Positions 49,335 through 57,341 of a stretch of 64,000 nt of DNA are shown here, in pieces. Both the position numbers and the translations under genes were made by a program. How positions within the stretch are numbered: position 1 is the first letter of the stretch; every line of letters starts with the position of its first letter. The notes under the pieces are model-generated. The model did no database searches. It saw only the letters and a program-made list of their open reading frames with translations, and was not told where the DNA came from. Source of the DNA: a virus. Location: positions 1 through 64,000 of IMG/VR virus record IMGVR_UViG_3300042090_002370. The stretch is one strand, 5' to 3'.

Positions 49335-51833
49335 ATGATCTTACTCGACAACACCTCGAGCGTACTCCAGATCGTCTCTGGCGGTCAGGCAGCACTGCAT
49401 GTGCAAGCCGACTGGGTAGACCTTCTCAGTAGTACGGTCACGCCTAGCGTTCCCCCGCAAAATACGCTCATCGCAGCTACGCCCGGAACGACGACAGTCG
49501 TCGGTTCTCCCGCCGCGACCTACTCGCGTTCGGTCGTGGGGCTGTCGATTACGAATACAAGCGCGTCGCTTGGTTGCACCGTTCAAGTGCAACACAACGA
49601 CGGGACGAATGTTGCGGACGTCACTCCGTCTGCAACGCTCCCAGCAAATTCAACACTGATCTACAACGGTCAGAGCTGGGATCTCGTCACGAGCAACTTT
49701 TTTCGCGGCGCGGTTGTAGAAGTCACGGATGGGCTCAACGGAAACGTTGGCGTAGCGCCGGCCAACACGGCGGGTGCGGTGGCTCAACCCGCGCTCGTCA
49801 CGACGCTCTCACCGAACTCCGCCCCCCAGCCCAACACGTCCCTATCGGGGACGCTGTCCTCGGTCACGGCGGGGCCAGCGATGTCCACGGCGGGGATGTC
49901 GTCGTTTTCGGTCGTCTTCGAGGCGGTCACGGCGGTCGCAACGATCACGATGCAGGAGTCGAGGGACGGTGGGACCACGTGGCAGACGGTCAAGCTGCAA
50001 CTGATTCCAAGCGGGCTGCCGGTCTCCGGAGTGGTTACGTGGTCCGGCGCAACGGTGATCCTGTTCTACGGGATCGCCGTCAACTCTGGCGTGGGTCTTC
50101 TGCGCGCGAATATGACCTCGTACACGAGCGGCGGTCCGGTCGTCTACACGATAGAGGGCTCGACCGTCGCCCCTCCGTTCCTCGCGAACACCGTAGGAGC
50201 GCCGGGGGCCGCGATTCCCCCCTCGGCGCTGCAAGTTGGGGGGAATGACGGGACGGACATTCGAGCGCTGTCGACGGACTCGTCCGGGCGCGTGAATGTT
50301 GTCGGCCCAGCCGCCGCCGGAGCCGTACCGGTTGGTAACCCGGTTCTTGCCGCAGGGTATGACGGCACGGATGTTCGGACGATCCTGACCGACACTTCCG
50401 GTCGCGTGATCGGGGAGATCACAGACGGAACCAACGGGATCGTAGGGGTAGCTCCTGCCAGCACGGCCCCAGTCGCGACTCAACCCGCGCTCGTGGTGGC
50501 TCTCTCACCGAACTCGCAGCCGTACACCGACTCGAGTCCTGCCACGCAAAACATCACTGCGCAGGACACCAACACAACTTCCACAACCGTCGCCAACGGA
50601 CAGACGTTTTTCACCGGTACGCCTACGGCTGGCTCTGCTGCGACGTTCACTCTTGCATCGCAAGAGACAGTCACTGTTCAGGTGACCGGAACTTGGACAG
50701 GCACCCTGCAAGCCGAGTCGTCGATGGACGGTGGGACCACGTACACGGTCCTGCCGATCCAGCAGGGTACCTACCAGAGCGCCTGGACTCAGAATTTCAA
50801 AGGCACGGGTAACGTCGGAGGCACGACGCAGTTCCGTATTCGAGCTACTGCGGCGTGGACGGGCACTGCGACTGTCAAGGTCGTCACCTCGAGTAATCCA
50901 TATGTCACGACAAACGTCGTAACTGATACGACCAACTCTGCGTCTCTCGCCGCGTTGAACGCGGCGGTGCAGGTTGCGACATCGGGTCAGAACAGCGTTG
51001 CGCTGGAGATCACCAACTCGACGTTCACTGGCACATTGATCGCGGAGGTCAGTGCAGACGGAACGACGTGGAACGCGGCGAAGACGTTCAGCATCGTCGG
51101 CACGCCGTTTCCGAACGGTGTCGCCTACGCGGCGAGCAGCGGGGCCGGGTTCCTGTCTATCCTCCTGTTGCCCGGTGTTGGGTTCGCCCGCATTCGATGC
51201 TCGGCGTACACGAGCGGGTCGTCCCTGGTCTCGATGCGCGCGTCCACGGCGGGCAAAGACCTTGTGCAGCTTGCACTAGGTACCATCGCTGCCGGAGCGC
51301 TCCCGACCAACGCGCTGATGGCGGGTCTCACGGACGGGACGGCGCTGCGCGGGATGCTGGGGGATACGAGCGGCCGCCCGAACGTCGTCGGCGCGGCGGC
51401 GGACGGTGCTGCGGTAGCGGGTAACCCCGTTCTCGTCGCTGGTCAGTTTCAGACCACGGCCGCTAACACGGTGAACACGCTAGTTACGGATCAGTACGGA
51501 GATCTGTTCGTCAGCCCGGGACTCAGTGAGGATATGACTGGGCTCAATAGACAGAGCCCTGACGTTCCCTCGCTTAGTAACACCAATGTCCCGAATTACG
51601 AGATCGCGCGCACAAAAGTCGCTGTTGGCCGCTTCCAGCAAGACCAAGGTGACGCGTCTTTCGACTACCCGCTTCCGGCCGAGTCGAGGAACGAGCGTCA
51701 GCGCTTGGAGCTGGCCTCGCTTGCGAATCAGGACCATGGGATTCTGTCCATAGCGTTCGGGGGACGCACAAGCTCACGGTTTCCGTCGTTGACATTCGGC
51801 CAACGCGGCTTTGGTGATAGAGGAGGAAGGTAA
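49335..51833 (+). CDS. Tail fibre or receptor-binding-like protein with internal repeats
   Basis: The 832-residue protein is rich in Thr, Ser, Ala, Gly and Val. Two related modules (VTDGLNGNVGVAPANTAG and EITDGTNGIVGVAPASTA) begin near residues 130 and 357, and GTDIRALSTDSSGRVNVVG-type units appear three times. Between them are beta-sandwich modules (TITMQESRDGGTTWQTVKL; TGTLQAESSMDGGTTYTVL). Such shuffled modules are typical of fibre and particle-surface proteins. The C-terminus is charged. Codons in 50200-51450 look richer in G and C at third positions than the flanks, which may mark a recombined segment. Confidence 0.65.
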   Translation: MILLDNTSSVLQIVSGGQAALHVQADWVDLLSSTVTPSVPPQNTLIAATPGTTTVVGSPAATYSRSVVGLSITNTSASLGCTVQVQHNDGTNVADVTPSATLPANSTLIYNGQSWDLVTSNFFRGAVVEVTDGLNGNVGVAPANTAGAVAQPALVTTLSPNSAPQPNTSLSGTLSSVTAGPAMSTAGMSSFSVVFEAVTAVATITMQESRDGGTTWQTVKLQLIPSGLPVSGVVTWSGATVILFYGIAVNSGVGLLRANMTSYTSGGPVVYTIEGSTVAPPFLANTVGAPGAAIPPSALQVGGNDGTDIRALSTDSSGRVNVVGPAAAGAVPVGNPVLAAGYDGTDVRTILTDTSGRVIGEITDGTNGIVGVAPASTAPVATQPALVVALSPNSQPYTDSSPATQNITAQDTNTTSTTVANGQTFFTGTPTAGSAATFTLASQETVTVQVTGTWTGTLQAESSMDGGTTYTVLPIQQGTYQSAWTQNFKGTGNVGGTTQFRIRATAAWTGTATVKVVTSSNPYVTTNVVTDTTNSASLAALNAAVQVATSGQNSVALEITNSTFTGTLIAEVSADGTTWNAAKTFSIVGTPFPNGVAYAASSGAGFLSILLLPGVGFARIRCSAYTSGSSLVSMRASTAGKDLVQLALGTIAAGALPTNALMAGLTDGTALRGMLGDTSGRPNVVGAAADGAAVAGNPVLVAGQFQTTAANTVNTLVTDQYGDLFVSPGLSEDMTGLNRQSPDVPSLSNTNVPNYEIARTKVAVGRFQQDQGDASFDYPLPAESRNERQRLELASLANQDHGILSIAFGGRTSSRFPSLTFGQRGFGDRGGR
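49722..50515 (+). repeat. Duplicated module within the fibre-like gene
   Basis: About 100 bases at 49722-49822 and again at 50413-50515 encode near-matching peptides (TDG.NG.VGVAPA.TA ... QPALV..LSPNS), with shared DNA such as ctcaacccgcgctcgt. This is an internal duplication. Confidence 0.6.
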
Positions 51834-52489
51834 TGATCACAGAAGGCGTAGCAGGTAGGCGTGCACGACGGCAGCAGGGGAACGTGGTTTCCGCCTATAC
51901 GCAGTTGGGGAGCGTTCCCATCGCGTACATGGAGGGAGAGGGCGACGAAGGCACGCGTACAGGAATGCGGATGCAGTTGTCTGCCCTTGGCGCTACCGGG
52001 ATCGCGCCAGTGCAGGCGGTCCCGACAACCGCCGCACAGTGGCTGATCGTCAATCCAGCGGCGAATACGAAGTCCGCGTACATCGACGAGCTGGGGATGA
52101 TACTGGTGAGCGGTACGGGCGGCGCTAACGCAACCGTGCTCTGTGCTGTCCTGCCACCGGCGAATATGCCGGCTACGGTTCCGTCAGCCTCGGCTGCCAA
52201 TATCGTGATCACGAACAGGTCGACGTCCAGTGGAAACACCTCGAGGCTGATCGTGGCTTCCGCTCAAACGCTGGTCGGCGTGACGGCAGGTTGGTGGTAT
52301 CCGCTCGCGTGGGAAGACATCGCCAACACCCTGCTAGGGCAGACGCAGCTCGTTGACCGAGACATTCGCGGCAAGATCGAGATTGCACCTGGTGGGGGAG
52401 TCGCGTTGGCGGTCATCAGCCCAACAGGGACCACGCCTCTTTGGGGCCCTGTAGGAACCTGGCGCGAGTACGAGTCCGACAACGAGTAA
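51833..52489 (+). CDS. Virion-associated protein (218 aa)
   Basis: The first base of ATG 51833 is the last base of the previous stop. The protein has a basic N-terminus and a mostly beta body with Ala-, Thr- and Val-rich strands (LSALGATGIAPVQAVPTTAA; YIDELGMILVSGTGGANATV; IEIAPGGGVALAVISPTGTT). Position and composition suggest a particle-surface or fibre-accessory protein. Confidence 0.6.
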   Translation: MITEGVAGRRARRQQGNVVSAYTQLGSVPIAYMEGEGDEGTRTGMRMQLSALGATGIAPVQAVPTTAAQWLIVNPAANTKSAYIDELGMILVSGTGGANATVLCAVLPPANMPATVPSASAANIVITNRSTSSGNTSRLIVASAQTLVGVTAGWWYPLAWEDIANTLLGQTQLVDRDIRGKIEIAPGGGVALAVISPTGTTPLWGPVGTWREYESDNE

Positions 52490-52513
52490 CCGCTTCCCCG
52501 GAGAGGGTGGGAC

Positions 52514-55366
52514 ATGAGCCACGCATGGGTCGGCCAATGGGGTGCGCTGGCCGTCCCTGCGGGGTGGTGGGGCGGTGCGGTAGGCGTCGCCACGCCTTCG
52601 GCTACCGGTTGGTTCGATCCCGAGCTTCTACGTCTGCCGTCGACTACGGCGTCACTGACTGGATCTATCCCAACATCAGAGGCGCTAGGCGCCTTCATTA
52701 TGACGGTTGTGCTCACGTTGCCTGGCATACCGAGCGGAGAGGGATGGTCTAAGGCTTCGCTGACGTATGGGGTTAGCGCATCAGGTATTGCTAGCGCAGA
52801 GGTTTTGGGGGCACCGAATGTAGGGGGGGCACTGTCACCGTCCGGCGTTTCTAGCGCCGAGGCCGTGGGTGCAGAGAAGACAACGTACGGGCTCACACCA
52901 GTTGGAATACCGTCATCAGAAGCGCTGGGTGCTGAAACTACGACGAGCGTGCTCGCGCCCTACGGCGTTTCTTCCGAAGAGAGGCTCGGCGCCGAAACTG
53001 TAACAGTTGGTATATCACCGCCAGGTGTGGCGACTGCGGAGTCCTTGTCGAAGGCCGGTACGACTTTGGGCGTGTCTACGTCTGGCATCGACAGCGCCGA
53101 GCGTGTTAGCGCTCCGACTACCTCGACGGTACTAGCACCAACCGGAATAAGCTCAGCTGAGTCTCTACCAGGCACCAGCACTACTTCTGGTCTTTCACCA
53201 TTCGGTATTGCGACATCTGAGGTTGTTGGCCAACCGAACGTAGGATGGGCTGTAGACGCCAACGGTATTCCGACCGCTGAAGGGCTAGGTGCAGGTACGC
53301 TTTCTGCTGCGCTCACTCCATCAGGTATCGATACTGCTGAGTCGTTACCGACAGCAAGTACTACAACTGCAGTATCTGTCGCTGGTATCTCGTCGGCTGA
53401 GACCGTTGGTGCTGGCGGTGTGGCGTCGCCACTGAACCCACCAGGAATCCCTAGTGCTGAAGCGCTGGGTGCGGAAACAGTCGCTTTCACAGGTACTGTT
53501 ACAGGTATTGACTCTGCCGAGTCGCTGCCCGGTGCGCGTACTACATTGGGTATCGCTACGTCGGGCGTAGCCTCCGCTGAGGTTGTCGGTGCGCCAAACA
53601 CTGGCTGGGCGGTAAACGCTACAGGCGTACCTACTGCTGAGGCCATCGGCGCAGAGACGGCAGTACTCTCTGGGTCTGTGCCTGGTATCGCAACAAGTGA
53701 GGTGCTGGGCGCACCAGCTACTGCATTGCAGGTCTCCGTGGCTGGAATTGCATCTGCAGAGGCCGTTGGAGCAGAGGATGTCTCGCCAGCGCTCTCACCA
53801 CCGGGTATTTCTACAACCGAGGCACTCAGCGCGGAGAAAGCCACAGTCACACTTTCGCCTTACGGGATATCTAGCTCGGAGGCTGTTGGTGCGGAGACGC
53901 TGTCGAGCTCGCTCGCGCTTTCAGGGATTGCTACGACGGAGATTATAGGAGCGCCGAATACAGGCCCTGCGCCAGCACCGGCAGGCATACCTACCGCAGA
54001 GGTTTTGGGCGCCACAACATCCAAGACCGTTTTGTCGGTGTCTGGGATCAGCAGCGCGGAAGCCCTCTCACCTTCGCCCATTTCTTTCGTGCTAGCGCCC
54101 AGTGGAATACCAACAGCGGAAGCGCTTGGTGCTGAGAACGTACTCATTGCGTATACGTTGTGGGGCATTGCTTCTGAGGAAAAGCTTGGCGCTACGACGT
54201 CGTCTAGCACCCTCAAAGGTTTTGGTATCGACTCCGCTGAGGTGCTGGGCCAGTCAACCACTGCGCGTACAGCGTTCATCTCAGGGATTATCGGTAGTGA
54301 TGAGGCATGGGGGTATGGAAAGACAACACAGGGTGTCAGCGTTGCCGGCATTTCTTCTACAGAAGCGCTTTCGGCTGCGAGCACTACTCAGTGCGTTTCC
54401 ACAAGCGGTATTGCCAGTAGCGAAGCTCTTGGCGCACCCGATGTCGGGTGGGCTCTACAGCCGGCTGGCATTTCGACCGTTGAGTCATTGGGCGCAGAGA
54501 AGATAACGCTGACGCTCGCACCGTCCGGCATTTCCAGCAATGAGGCCGTAGGCGCATCCGATGTGGGCCATGCGATATCGCCAGGCGGTATTCCTAGTGC
54601 CGAAGCGGTATCCAAGAGCGCTGTCTCTATTACGCTGTCCCCGTACGGCATCGGTTCCAATGAGGCGCTGTCAGGCGCGTCGGTTGCGCAGTCGTTCACC
54701 TTCTTTGGTATTGATAGCGTCGAGCGTGTGGGAGCGCCGAATGTTGGTTGGGCGCTGTCGCCGTCAGGGGTCGCATCAGCAGAGTCCGTCAATGTACAGA
54801 GAACAACCGCAACTTTCACGCTTGTTGGGATAGGAAGCGCTGAGGCTGTGGGTAGTATGAGTACCGGTCCAGCCATACGCATTGCTGGAATACCGGCAGC
54901 TGAGTCGGTTGGCTATTCCACGGTTTCAATTGTGTTGACTCTGCAAGGTATCTCCTCTCAAGAGGTGCTTTCGGAGCCGTCTGCTACGCAAGCGTCGGCT
55001 GTCGCCGGCATCGCAAGCGATTCAGTAATCGGTGCGGGCACCGTTCAGATTATTCTCGCGAACGTTACCGCTACAGGTGAGTGGATACAGTACACGTACC
55101 TCTCTGGCACTGGGGCTTCGATCGGGTACAGACAACCCAGCTTTATCTCCCTCGTGAGTGGTGCAAAAGGCATCGGTGTTCGGCCTACGTCGCGACCGGT
55201 TCAAGTTCCTGTGGCGGCACCCACATCGCCGGCTCCCCCTCAAGGCCCCGCACCGGTGTCTGGCAAGGATATGCTCCCCCCGACGATTAGCGTACCGCGC
55301 GTACAACTTCCAGAGCCGGCACCAGAGGGTCCGCCACAAGGGCCGGCACCGACCCGCCGACGATGA
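52514..55366 (+). CDS. Long 20-residue-repeat fibre-like protein
   Basis: The 950-residue protein has a short N-terminus (1-49), about 40 tandem units of 20 residues (50-851), a small beta domain (about 852-890), and a Pro-rich tail (about 890-950) with repeated PPQGPAP. The unit consensus is G-I-x-S-x-E-A-L-G-A followed by ten variable residues that end in a small or Pro/aromatic residue. Repeats of the GIxSAEAxG type occur in phage and bacterial surface proteins; a regular period suggests a long beta-solenoid or spiral fibre. It ends the rightward virion block. A receptor-contacting or spacer role is inference. Confidence 0.75.
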   Translation: MSHAWVGQWGALAVPAGWWGGAVGVATPSATGWFDPELLRLPSTTASLTGSIPTSEALGAFIMTVVLTLPGIPSGEGWSKASLTYGVSASGIASAEVLGAPNVGGALSPSGVSSAEAVGAEKTTYGLTPVGIPSSEALGAETTTSVLAPYGVSSEERLGAETVTVGISPPGVATAESLSKAGTTLGVSTSGIDSAERVSAPTTSTVLAPTGISSAESLPGTSTTSGLSPFGIATSEVVGQPNVGWAVDANGIPTAEGLGAGTLSAALTPSGIDTAESLPTASTTTAVSVAGISSAETVGAGGVASPLNPPGIPSAEALGAETVAFTGTVTGIDSAESLPGARTTLGIATSGVASAEVVGAPNTGWAVNATGVPTAEAIGAETAVLSGSVPGIATSEVLGAPATALQVSVAGIASAEAVGAEDVSPALSPPGISTTEALSAEKATVTLSPYGISSSEAVGAETLSSSLALSGIATTEIIGAPNTGPAPAPAGIPTAEVLGATTSKTVLSVSGISSAEALSPSPISFVLAPSGIPTAEALGAENVLIAYTLWGIASEEKLGATTSSSTLKGFGIDSAEVLGQSTTARTAFISGIIGSDEAWGYGKTTQGVSVAGISSTEALSAASTTQCVSTSGIASSEALGAPDVGWALQPAGISTVESLGAEKITLTLAPSGISSNEAVGASDVGHAISPGGIPSAEAVSKSAVSITLSPYGIGSNEALSGASVAQSFTFFGIDSVERVGAPNVGWALSPSGVASAESVNVQRTTATFTLVGIGSAEAVGSMSTGPAIRIAGIPAAESVGYSTVSIVLTLQGISSQEVLSEPSATQASAVAGIASDSVIGAGTVQIILANVTATGEWIQYTYLSGTGASIGYRQPSFISLVSGAKGIGVRPTSRPVQVPVAAPTSPAPPQGPAPVSGKDMLPPTISVPRVQLPEPAPEGPPQGPAPTRRR
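52661..55066 (+). repeat. About 40 tandem 60-base repeats
   Basis: Each 60-base unit encodes 20 residues; two units are one codon longer. Third-position variation is high, so the array is old and kept by protein selection. A higher-order pattern exists: units containing GAPNVGWA-type sequence recur every five to eight units, usually followed by a GIPTAEALGAE-type unit. Confidence 0.85.
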
Positions 55367-55375
55367 AAAAAGGTC

Positions 55376-55606
55376 TTGCGCTTTTTCGTCGCGTTGTGCA
55401 TGATAGGGCGTGATGCAAAGGCAACGCAGACCCTGAATCCGCTTATGGGCTACGCGATGCCTGATATCGCCAGTCTTCGCGTTCACGGCCATCACCGGCC
55501 CGTCCACGGGGGGAAGATGAAGCACGACGTGGAATTGACGCCGGGTGCCGGGTGCCGGTGGTCGCGTGGCTCCAGGCGTAGACGCGAGTCCCGCTCTCTG
55601 CACTAA
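55376..55606 (+). CDS. Doubtful small ORF
   Basis: A 76-residue frame begins at TTG 55376 after AAAAAAGG. The middle (MPDIASLRVHGHHRPVHGGK) is somewhat protein-like but the end is Arg-rich. A leftward ORF on the opposite strand is no better. It is the only candidate in the gap 55367-55620. Confidence 0.25.
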   Translation: MRFFVALCMIGRDAKATQTLNPLMGYAMPDIASLRVHGHHRPVHGGKMKHDVELTPGAGCRWSRGSRRRRESRSLH

Positions 55607-55620
55607 GAACCCGGGTAGCT

Positions 55621-55644
55621 AAAAAAGAGGGCCCGTTGGGGCCC
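55621..55644 (-). terminator. Leftward terminator of the replication operon
   Basis: On the minus strand GGGCCC pairs with GGGCCC around CAAC and is followed by TCTTTTTTAGCTACCC. It lies just beyond the last leftward gene (55650-55817). Confidence 0.8.
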
Positions 55645-55649
55645 CCTGT

Positions 55650-55817
55650 TTACTGGCTGCGCCCCGCGTCCTCGAGCGCTGTGGTTTGTGGGCATGGCGA
55701 CGCGCCTACATCTATGGGCTTGTCGAAGTCATTACAGCGCGTTGTGATGAGCGCGAAGGCCAACCAGAATAGCAGGATTCCGACTGTGATGATGGCCTCC
55801 TTCGTGCGTCTCTTCAT
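55650..55817 (-). CDS. Small membrane protein, spanin-like (55 aa)
   Basis: ATG 55817 has GGAG nine bases upstream, overlapping the stop of the frameshift ORF. The peptide has basic MKRRTK, one membrane segment (AIITVGILLFWLAFALI, about 8-24), a Cys at 29 and a polar, partly acidic tail. It could be a small single-pass membrane protein, possibly a spanin-type or holin-antiholin component. Last gene of the operon, directly before the terminator. Confidence 0.65.
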   Translation of the reverse strand: MKRRTKEAIITVGILLFWLAFALITTRCNDFDKPIDVGASPCPQTTALEDAGRSQ

Positions 55818-55821
55818 GGTG

Positions 55822-56034
55822 TTACTCCGCTTGGTTTCTTTTGAGCCGTACTCTCACGAGGTCTGGAAAGCGTTCTTCCTCTACAAGCAATACGCCAGCC
55901 CGGCGAGCGAGTTCGATAATCGATCCGTGGCTCACGGTATCCAGCAGCGCCTCATCGACTTCGATGAAGTCCAGTTTCTGCGGGCGCGTGGTACCCGGCC
56001 ACGGATCGTCGAGTACAGCTCTTACGCTTTTCCC
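55822..56034 (-). CDS. -1 frameshift extension of the 309-aa protein
   Basis: This open frame overlaps the end of the 309-residue gene in the -1 frame and has no usable start codon upstream: the first in-frame CTG or GTG lies well inside it. Its 68 codons beyond the slip site read as ordinary folded protein (PQKLDFIEVDEALLDTVSHG, then IIELARRAGVLLVEEERFPD). Its stop overlaps the ribosome site of the next gene with normal operon spacing. Translation by a -1 shift at GGGAAAA would give a 376-residue fusion. Confidence 0.65.
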   Translation of the reverse strand, partial: GKSVRAVLDDPWPGTTRPQKLDFIEVDEALLDTVSHGSIIELARRAGVLLVEEERFPDLVRVRLKRNQAE

Positions 56035-56951
56035 GTTGCCTGGTTGACGATGGACTGGAAGTTGTTCCCGTCCTCTATCGCACTGCGCAGAACGTCGATG
56101 GGGCTGACCCCGTTCACGGCTGACTGTGACTGCAGAAGCATCATCATGGTCCAGATCTGGACCTTCCAGGTGCTCTCTACGAGATTGGTGAGCGTGGTCA
56201 TCTGCGCCGTGAGCGCCTTGTATTGAACCTCCAGTTCGGTAATACGACTGGCCTTCATGCTGGCGGCCTCCTCGAGAATCGAGGAGACGTTCTTCTGCAT
56301 AGCGTCGTAACGTTCACGGTCCTTGTCTTGACCGTCGATAAGACGCTGTAGGAAGTTGATGACGTCGGCGCCGAGGTCGACTGCGGCACCTGCGCCGGCG
56401 TTTGTTTTAGGTGCGCGCTTCGGTTTCTCGCCGGCAGCGACGGCACCAGCCGCAGCGATGGCACCAGGGCTCACGTTGGGGATGAAGCCCGGTCCTGCAG
56501 TCACAGCGCCGGCAGCGGCGACACCGACGACCCCGACGCCGCTGGTCAACGGCGTGGTCATCGTGGTGGGAGGTGGCACAAACCCGGTTGTAGGCGCGCC
56601 TATGGGGGCAACGGGCTGCATCTGCTGCACACCCGGCTGCAGTGAGCTTGCCATCGAGTTTACAACGGGGGTGCGTTCGACGACTGGTGCCGGCATTGCG
56701 TGGCCGGAGACACCGTTGGTTGGCGCTGCAGCGCCTGGGTTCTGCTGGTCCCAGCGTTTCAGTAGTTCGAGGATGTATGTGACGCGGGCATCGGTAGTTT
56801 TGAGCTGGTACCAAGCTTGCTTCTCGGCTTCAGTGCGCATACTGCCGAGGTGACGCTCTGCGAGTAGGCGCAGCTGGAACGGGCTCTTCTCTGCCAGTGC
56901 GACAGCGTCACGCGGTGCGTTCTGCGGGGTCAATTCATTCGGGTCAGCCAT
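56022..56951 (-). CDS. Coiled-coil protein with programmed -1 frameshift site
   Basis: The zero-frame product has 309 residues: an N-terminal helical domain (1-70), a long Ala/Pro/Val/Thr-rich linker (about 72-185), and a C-terminal coiled coil (about 190-285: VINFLQRLIDGQDKDRERYD; MKASRITELEVQYKALTAQM). The last codons are ACG GGA AAA GCG TAA, containing the heptamer G GGA AAA in exactly the X XXY YYZ phase. After it a 5-bp hairpin (CGTGG/CCACG) can form about 25 bases downstream. It lies in the replication operon between small genes. Tail-assembly chaperones use such shifts, but this protein does not resemble one. Confidence 0.75.
   Translation of the reverse strand: MADPNELTPQNAPRDAVALAEKSPFQLRLLAERHLGSMRTEAEKQAWYQLKTTDARVTYILELLKRWDQQNPGAAAPTNGVSGHAMPAPVVERTPVVNSMASSLQPGVQQMQPVAPIGAPTTGFVPPPTTMTTPLTSGVGVVGVAAAGAVTAGPGFIPNVSPGAIAAAGAVAAGEKPKRAPKTNAGAGAAVDLGADVINFLQRLIDGQDKDRERYDAMQKNVSSILEEAASMKASRITELEVQYKALTAQMTTLTNLVESTWKVQIWTMMMLLQSQSAVNGVSPIDVLRSAIEDGNNFQSIVNQATGKA
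56028..56034 (-). promoter_or_regulatory. Slippery heptamer GGGAAAA (-1 frameshift)
   Basis: Reading leftward the zero frame is ACG GGA AAA GCG TAA. Slipping one base back pairs both tRNAs on GGG AAA and continues AGC GTA AGA in the extension frame. The stop follows one codon later, a common arrangement at programmed shift sites. Confidence 0.65.
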
Positions 56952-56960
56952 TGTAGTCTC

Positions 56961-57341
56961 CTAACTTTTCTTGTGCAGCAGGATGAGCCGTTGGTTCTCG
57001 GCTCCGTTTGAGGTGAGGCAGCTGTACACCTGAGCGTCGACGCAGGCGAAGCAGGCGTCGGGCTTGAAAGAGCGTGCGGGACACGTGAGCTGTGTCTCGA
57101 GTTTCTTTCTATGATCGATGATGAATTTCATGAGAGCAATGCGTGTCTCATCCACGTCGTGGAACGGCAGCGGCGGGGGTGGTACTTCACCGATGATGAT
57201 TCGTATGAGGGCGTCGCGACTTAGGCTGGGTAATACAACGTGTCCGGCACCGCGCGCAATCTGGTAGATCTCTGTATGGTTGCAGCGCTCGAAGAGAGCG
57301 TACTCTGCAGCGAACTCAGGTGAGACGGTCGAAGACGTCAT
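56961..57341 (-). CDS. Conserved-type Cys-containing protein (126 aa)
   Basis: ATG 57341 lies inside the end of the RusA-like gene. The protein has an N-terminal helical domain (AAEYALFERCNHTEIYQIAR), a Pro-rich turn (GEVPPPPLPFHD) and a C-terminal motif CPARSF-PDACFACVDAQVYSC. The last resembles small zinc-binding proteins that often neighbour RusA-type resolvases in phages, from memory. Function is unknown. Confidence 0.65.
   Translation of the reverse strand: MTSSTVSPEFAAEYALFERCNHTEIYQIARGAGHVVLPSLSRDALIRIIIGEVPPPPLPFHDVDETRIALMKFIIDHRKKLETQLTCPARSFKPDACFACVDAQVYSCLTSNGAENQRLILLHKKS

Noticed and set aside
52661-55066. Possible CRISPR-like or non-coding tandem array
   Set aside because: The 60-base period is an exact multiple of codons inside one long open frame and variation is mainly synonymous or at variable residues, so it is protein repeat, not spacer and repeat.
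55366-55386. A-run/T-run hairpin just after the repeat-protein stop as a terminator
   Set aside because: The stem would be AAAAAG/CTTTTT only, nearly all A-T with an eight-base loop, too weak to call an intrinsic terminator.
52960-55603. Several long leftward ORFs opposite the 20-residue-repeat gene
   Set aside because: They arise because the 60-base repeat lacks stops in one antisense frame; their own sequence is repetitive, with no ribosome sites and no features of known proteins.
56022-56951. Tail-assembly chaperone (lambda G/GT analogue) based on the frameshift
   Set aside because: The protein has a long Pro/Ala linker and C-terminal coiled coil, and lies among replication genes with no tape-measure gene next to it; the similarity is only in the frameshift mechanism.
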